Part shown: positions 5,821 through 6,994 of the stretch, one piece after another
How the letters are laid out: the number at the start of each line of letters is the position of its first letter
Numbering within the stretch: the first letter of the stretch is position 1
DNA from: Myxococcales bacterium
GTDB lineage: Bacteria > Myxococcota > Polyangia > Fen-1088
Direction of reading: 5' to 3'
Assembly (NCBI GenBank): GCA_003159055.1
Contig: PMLH01000243.1
Coordinates: forward strand, 1-6,994
Length of the DNA: 6,994 nt
The notes under the pieces: model-generated
Told to the model about the DNA's origin: nothing
The model's input: the letters and a program-made list of their open reading frames with translations, nothing else
The model's database searches: none
Made by a program: the position numbers and the translations under genes

Positions 5821-6994
5821 CGTCTTAGTCAGCAGGGCCACTCTCCACGGATACGCGGTGGGCGGGTCGGTCGTGTAGGCGTTCCGGCCCTGGTAGACGT
5901 ACTGCAAGTTGCAGGGATTGACCGTCATGGTTTCGTCGTAGCCGTCGCGCACCAGCTCTCCCTCGGAGACGTCCTTGGTCCAGCTTGAGCTGGAGAACGT
6001 CAGATTGGAAAGCCCGGCAAACGGGTTCGACTCGGTGTCAGCGAGCGTGGTCCAGGTTCCGTCCAGGGCGTCGGCGGTCCAGGAGCGAATGTAGTGCCAA
6101 CTCGTGCCCACCGCCTCCGCGAGCAGCAAGTATTTCGATGAGCCTTTGACTTTGTACACGCTGACGCCGCCGTAGAAGTCGTTGGCGGTGGAAGATTTCA
6201 TCACCACGACCGGCGTGCCGAAGCCGCCGGGAAAGCTCCCAAGCGGGGTCTGGCTGCGGAATAGGTAGCCGTTGTTGTTCCCGAAGAACATGTGGCAATT
6301 GGTGCTGTCGCAGATGACCCAGAAATCGGTCCACCCCGGTCCCGAACCCGCGTTTTGCGTGACGATGGAAGGCGCGCTGGAGAAGAAGCTGGTTGGCTTG
6401 GTCATGGTCGAGGTCAAGCTCGGATCCGAGGCGGTCGAATAGGATGGACCAGTGGCTTGCGTGAGGAGGTACCACTTCTTCTGCCCGGCAACGTAGAAGA
6501 TCTGCGGCCCAGCGTGGTTGCCGCCGAAGGCGGTGTTGTTGTCCATGAAGTAGACGGTGGCGCGCCCTGCGTCGGTCCAATTGACGAAGCTCAAGGCCTC
6601 AATGGTCGGGTTCCCTGTCTTCATGCCGACGGTCGCGTACAGCGTGTACTTGCCACCATAGTTGACCACGGTCGGCTCTCGCAGCGCGACCGAGAGGGAG
6701 TGACTGTCGTCGATCATGGGATCAATCAGTGAATCGGTCGACGACCATTTGAAGCTCGGGCCAAGTGCGCAGTTGGTTGCCGTGCTGCCGGCCGTTCCCC
6801 CGGTCCCGCTGCGGGCCCCAGCGCCACCGCCTCCAACGATGCCACCCTGACCGGTGATGCCGCCGTTGCCGGTCGTGACGCCACCGCTGCCGGTCGTGCT
6901 GCCACCTGCGGATGTCCCACCGGTGTCTGGCGCACCACCGCTGCCGGTCGTGCCACCCGAGGCGAGGCTGCCGCCCTTTCCGGTGCTCCCGCCC
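5815..6994 (-). CDS. GH62-like arabinofuranosidase-fold protein with Gly-rich tether, 5'-partial, catalytic residues substituted
   Basis: 392 residues are visible. The frame stays open through the right edge, so the N-terminus, presumably an export signal, is outside. An ATG at 6717 is not the start, because conserved sequence precedes it. About 74 visible tether residues (GG-T/S-TG units) lead to a ~318-residue GH62-like module, a five-bladed beta-propeller family that removes arabinose from arabinoxylan. The match starts at NCALGPSFKWSS (around 6738-6774). It continues through GPQIFY, WTDFWVICDS, YLFRSQTPLGSFP, RSWTADALDGTW, ESNPFAG and PCNLQYVYQGR, in family order and length. Against known GH62 proteins, the catalytic base Asp is Glu (REP, 6676-6678) and the acid Glu is Gly (NDFYGG, 6169-6171). 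The pKa-modulating Asp is kept (6325-6327). A pseudoenzyme, binding protein or altered specificity is possible. No frameshift or stop is present. It converges on the GH45-like gene 43 nt away. Confidence 0.87.
   Translation of the reverse strand, partial: GGSTGKGGSLASGGTTGSGGAPDTGGTSAGGSTTGSGGVTTGNGGITGQGGIVGGGGAGARSGTGGTAGSTATNCALGPSFKWSSTDSLIDPMIDDSHSLSVALREPTVVNYGGKYTLYATVGMKTGNPTIEALSFVNWTDAGRATVYFMDNNTAFGGNHAGPQIFYVAGQKKWYLLTQATGPSYSTASDPSLTSTMTKPTSFFSSAPSIVTQNAGSGPGWTDFWVICDSTNCHMFFGNNNGYLFRSQTPLGSFPGGFGTPVVVMKSSTANDFYGGVSVYKVKGSSKYLLLAEAVGTSWHYIRSWTADALDGTWTTLADTESNPFAGLSNLTFSSSSWTKDVSEGELVRDGYDETMTVNPCNLQYVYQGRNAYTTDPPTAYPWRVALLTKTN
6772..6994 (-). repeat. Reiterated Gly/Thr/Ser-coding tether of the GH62-like protein
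   Basis: Imperfect repeats encode GG-x-TTG-S/N-GG units. On the plus strand, ACCGCTGCCGGTCGTG is exact at 6883-6898 and 6937-6952, with a variant at 6862-6876. The segment continues off the window edge, so its full length is unknown. It parallels the tether of the neighbouring GH45-like lipoprotein but uses TTG-containing units rather than mostly Gly-Ser. Confidence 0.8.

Noticed and set aside
6715..6717. ATG at 6717 (minus strand) as the GH62 start
   Set aside because: Conserved GH62 sequence (CALGPSFKWSS) and a Gly-rich tether lie in frame upstream without a stop, so the gene continues past the right edge.

Overview
The window is GC-rich and gene-dense. It carries long glycine/serine-rich tethers on secreted enzymes and plant cell-wall hydrolase modules. 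This suggests a cellulolytic member of the Myxococcota (Polyangia/Sorangium-like) or a related deltaproteobacterial lineage. That assignment is inference from style; no rRNA or other marker gene is present.

Layout: (1) Positions 1-2562 (+) hold most of a two-domain M16 zinc-metallopeptidase. Its 5' part is occupied by two in-frame copies of a palindromic repeat (1-78 and 82-147), exactly where conserved peptidase sequence is expected, and its HxxEH zinc site must lie left of the window or be lost. (2) Positions 2559-4028 (+) hold a B12-binding-type radical SAM protein, translationally coupled to the peptidase by a GTGA overlap. (3) Positions 4029-4199 are a non-coding gap with a short AT-richer island, perhaps a promoter. 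(4) Positions 4200-5771 (+) encode a probable lipoprotein with a ~117-residue Gly/Ser tether and a glycoside hydrolase family 45 (GH45)-like domain, whose segments appear in circularly permuted order. (5) Positions 5766-5820 hold a stem shared by two convergent genes, with both stop codons inside its arms. (6) Positions 5815-6994 (-) encode a glycine-tethered GH62-like protein, open at the right edge. Its scaffold is well conserved, but the catalytic base and acid positions are substituted.

The left pair (peptidase plus radical SAM) looks like one transcription unit of unknown purpose. The right convergent pair resembles a small plant-polysaccharide module: a cell-surface endoglucanase-like protein beside an arabinofuranosidase-fold protein that may bind rather than cleave. 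The most notable observations are the permuted GH45 domain, the GH62 fold lacking its catalytic pair, and the ORF-compatible palindromic repeat inside the peptidase.
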